This document shows positions 5,096-5,906 of a DNA stretch of 5,906 nt, piece by piece; positions within the stretch are counted from its first letter, which is position 1; each line of letters opens with the position of its first letter. The position numbers and the translations under genes were made by a program. This DNA comes from Cytophagales bacterium (GTDB lineage: Bacteria > Bacteroidota > Bacteroidia > Cytophagales > 172606-1): contig JALOMD010000409.1 of the NCBI GenBank assembly GCA_025455595.1, forward strand, positions 1-5,906, read 5' to 3'. The notes under the pieces are model-generated. The model had not been told where the DNA came from. It did no database searches and saw only the letters and a program-made list of their open reading frames with translations.

Positions 5096-5906
5096 TTTCG
5101 AGGAGCAGTGGCGCAAGGCGTTTGAAGATGCCGAAGACACCCCCGGCCCGGCCGTGTGGGCCAACATTGAGGCGCACTTGGCCGATGCCGAGGCGGCGCG
5201 TTACAAACGCAAGTTGGTTGCGTTGCGGTGGCGCATGGCCGCCGCCGTGGCCCTGCTGGTGTTGGCTACCGGCACGTGGGCGTGGTGGTCGGGCAAAGAA
5301 AAAACGAACGCAGGCGTGGCCGTGACAAGCCCCGCCCAACCATCAGGCCCGACCCTTGAAAGACAACCGCAGGCCGGCGAAAATCCGGCCAGAATCGCCC
5401 AAAGTGAAAACGCAACCGGTGGCAACGCCCCCTCTGAAAAGCCGACAAACGGGTTATCGCAAGGAATGCCGCAGCCGGACGAAAAAGGATTGCCGTCCGG
5501 CACCCATCCGTTGACTAAAAAAGACGAAAATATTGCCAAAACGCCAAGGCAGCCAGTCGATAACACACTTGCCGACAAACGACAAAGCGACCAGAAAACG
5601 ATACGCCCCGCCGAACGTCCGCCCGTTGAAAAAACGCCGCCAACCGGCAAACCTTGGGTAGCCAAACGACAAAGCCGGAAAACCATTGAGCCAGAAAGAA
5701 AATCCATTGAAAAACAAGCGTTTGAGGAAAAAGTTGATGAAAACAGCGTAGCCGTTGTACCAAGCAAGCAGCCGGACAATCCGTCAGAAAAACCGGCTGT
5801 CGAAACACCGACTGCCGAGCAACCAATCGCCGAAAGCGATTTGGGCAAAAACGCCGAAAACGCAACCAGCGGCGACAACCGCGCCGTCGTGGAGTTGCTC
5901 GCGGCA
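5073..5906 (+). CDS. Probable single-pass membrane anti-sigma factor with long Pro/Lys/Glu-rich periplasmic region, 3' end missing
   Basis: The frame starts at ATG 5073 inside the sigma gene and stays open to the right edge (278 residues visible). Residues 1-53 are a cytoplasmic, acidic helical segment (FEEQWRKAFEDAEDTPGPAVW, then NIEAHLADAEA). This is the kind of short sigma-binding segment found next to ECF factors in Bacteroidota, with no zinc-binding HxxxCxxC motif visible. A basic patch (YKRKLVALRWR) leads into one membrane helix at about 54-72 (MAAAVALLVLATGTWAWW), so the N-terminus should be inside. Residues 74-278 are low-complexity and disordered-looking, rich in Pro, Lys, Glu, Gln, Thr and Asn, with no cysteine. 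ENATxG occurs at 112 and again at 262. The last residues visible (RAVVELLAA) may begin a folded domain. The anti-sigma role is inferred from overlap with the sigma gene and from topology. Near the right end, residues 255-263 (SDLGKNAEN) come from the interspersed repeat. Confidence 0.75.
   Translation, partial: MNASEKNSFEEQWRKAFEDAEDTPGPAVWANIEAHLADAEAARYKRKLVALRWRMAAAVALLVLATGTWAWWSGKEKTNAGVAVTSPAQPSGPTLERQPQAGENPARIAQSENATGGNAPSEKPTNGLSQGMPQPDEKGLPSGTHPLTKKDENIAKTPRQPVDNTLADKRQSDQKTIRPAERPPVEKTPPTGKPWVAKRQSRKTIEPERKSIEKQAFEEKVDENSVAVVPSKQPDNPSEKPAVETPTAEQPIAESDLGKNAENATSGDNRAVVELLAA
5836..5863 (+). repeat. Interspersed repeat core, copy D, inside the anti-sigma gene
   Basis: The first 16 bases, GCGATTTGGGCAAAAA (5836-5851), are identical to 3801-3816, and CGCCGAAAACGC follows, matching the TGCCTGAAAACGCC end of copy A with one base fewer. 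The CCGCC/GGCGG hairpin upstream is not visible. It is translated as SDLGKNAENA, whereas the same block in nnr is translated as SIWAKMPENA, one frame apart. A chance match is possible in a low-complexity coding region but unlikely for 16 identical consecutive bases. Confidence 0.55.

Noticed and set aside
4481..5167. Long open frame on the minus strand opposite the sigma factor gene
   Set aside because: It spans the whole sigma gene in antisense, shows no family motif and has no signs of its own start region.
5201..5878. Hydrophobic, glycine- and serine-rich open frame opposite the anti-sigma gene
   Set aside because: Its hydrophobicity is what the antisense of Lys/Glu/Pro-rich codons gives; the sense frame fits the sigma-linked gene and shows a proper membrane helix.

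Overview
The window looks like the chromosome of a G+C-rich member of the Bacteroidota, most likely a Cytophagales- or Saprospirales-type bacterium. The assignment rests on five things: an ECF sigma factor overlapping a typical Bacteroidota-style single-pass anti-sigma protein, a kelch-repeat lipoprotein with an IPT/TIG domain and WEYDPAADRW-type blades, a CBU_0592-type small membrane protein, a general lack of Shine-Dalgarno sequences, and degenerate heptanucleotide tandem repeats in the spacers. It is an inference, with no marker gene to fix the species.

Layout from left to right. Positions 2-1441 (+) hold most of a bifunctional NAD(P)H-hydrate repair enzyme (NnrE epimerase plus NnrD dehydratase), cut by the left edge. 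A 255-bp A+T-richer spacer follows, with a heptamer repeat right after the stop codon. Next is a small two-helix membrane protein of unknown function (1697-2128, +). It converges on a leftward pair: a small CBU_0592-like membrane protein (3731-3483) followed by a large kelch/IPT lipoprotein (3389-2157). Divergent from that pair is a small lipoprotein (3935-4315, +). The right end holds an ECF sigma factor (4514-5095, +) overlapping by 23 nt a probable membrane anti-sigma factor (5073-5906, +, open at the right edge) with a very long charged, proline-rich periplasmic part.

The genes do not form one pathway. They are a housekeeping metabolite-repair gene, two unrelated envelope loci and a sigma/anti-sigma regulatory pair.

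The most notable signal is an interspersed repeat family of about 70 bp. Its core is a CCGCC...GGCGG hairpin, then ATCTTCGATTTGGGCAAAAAT, then (T)GAAAACGCC. Three long copies are visible: one in frame inside nnrD, one in the divergent spacer at 3761-3830, and one inverted at 4346-4397. A short inverted piece lies at 1524-1546. A fourth core copy lies inside the anti-sigma gene, read in a different frame from the nnrD copy. This resembles, in behaviour only, palindromic elements that invade coding sequence, such as the Rickettsia palindromic elements. Two spacers also carry independent degenerate 7-bp tandem repeats.
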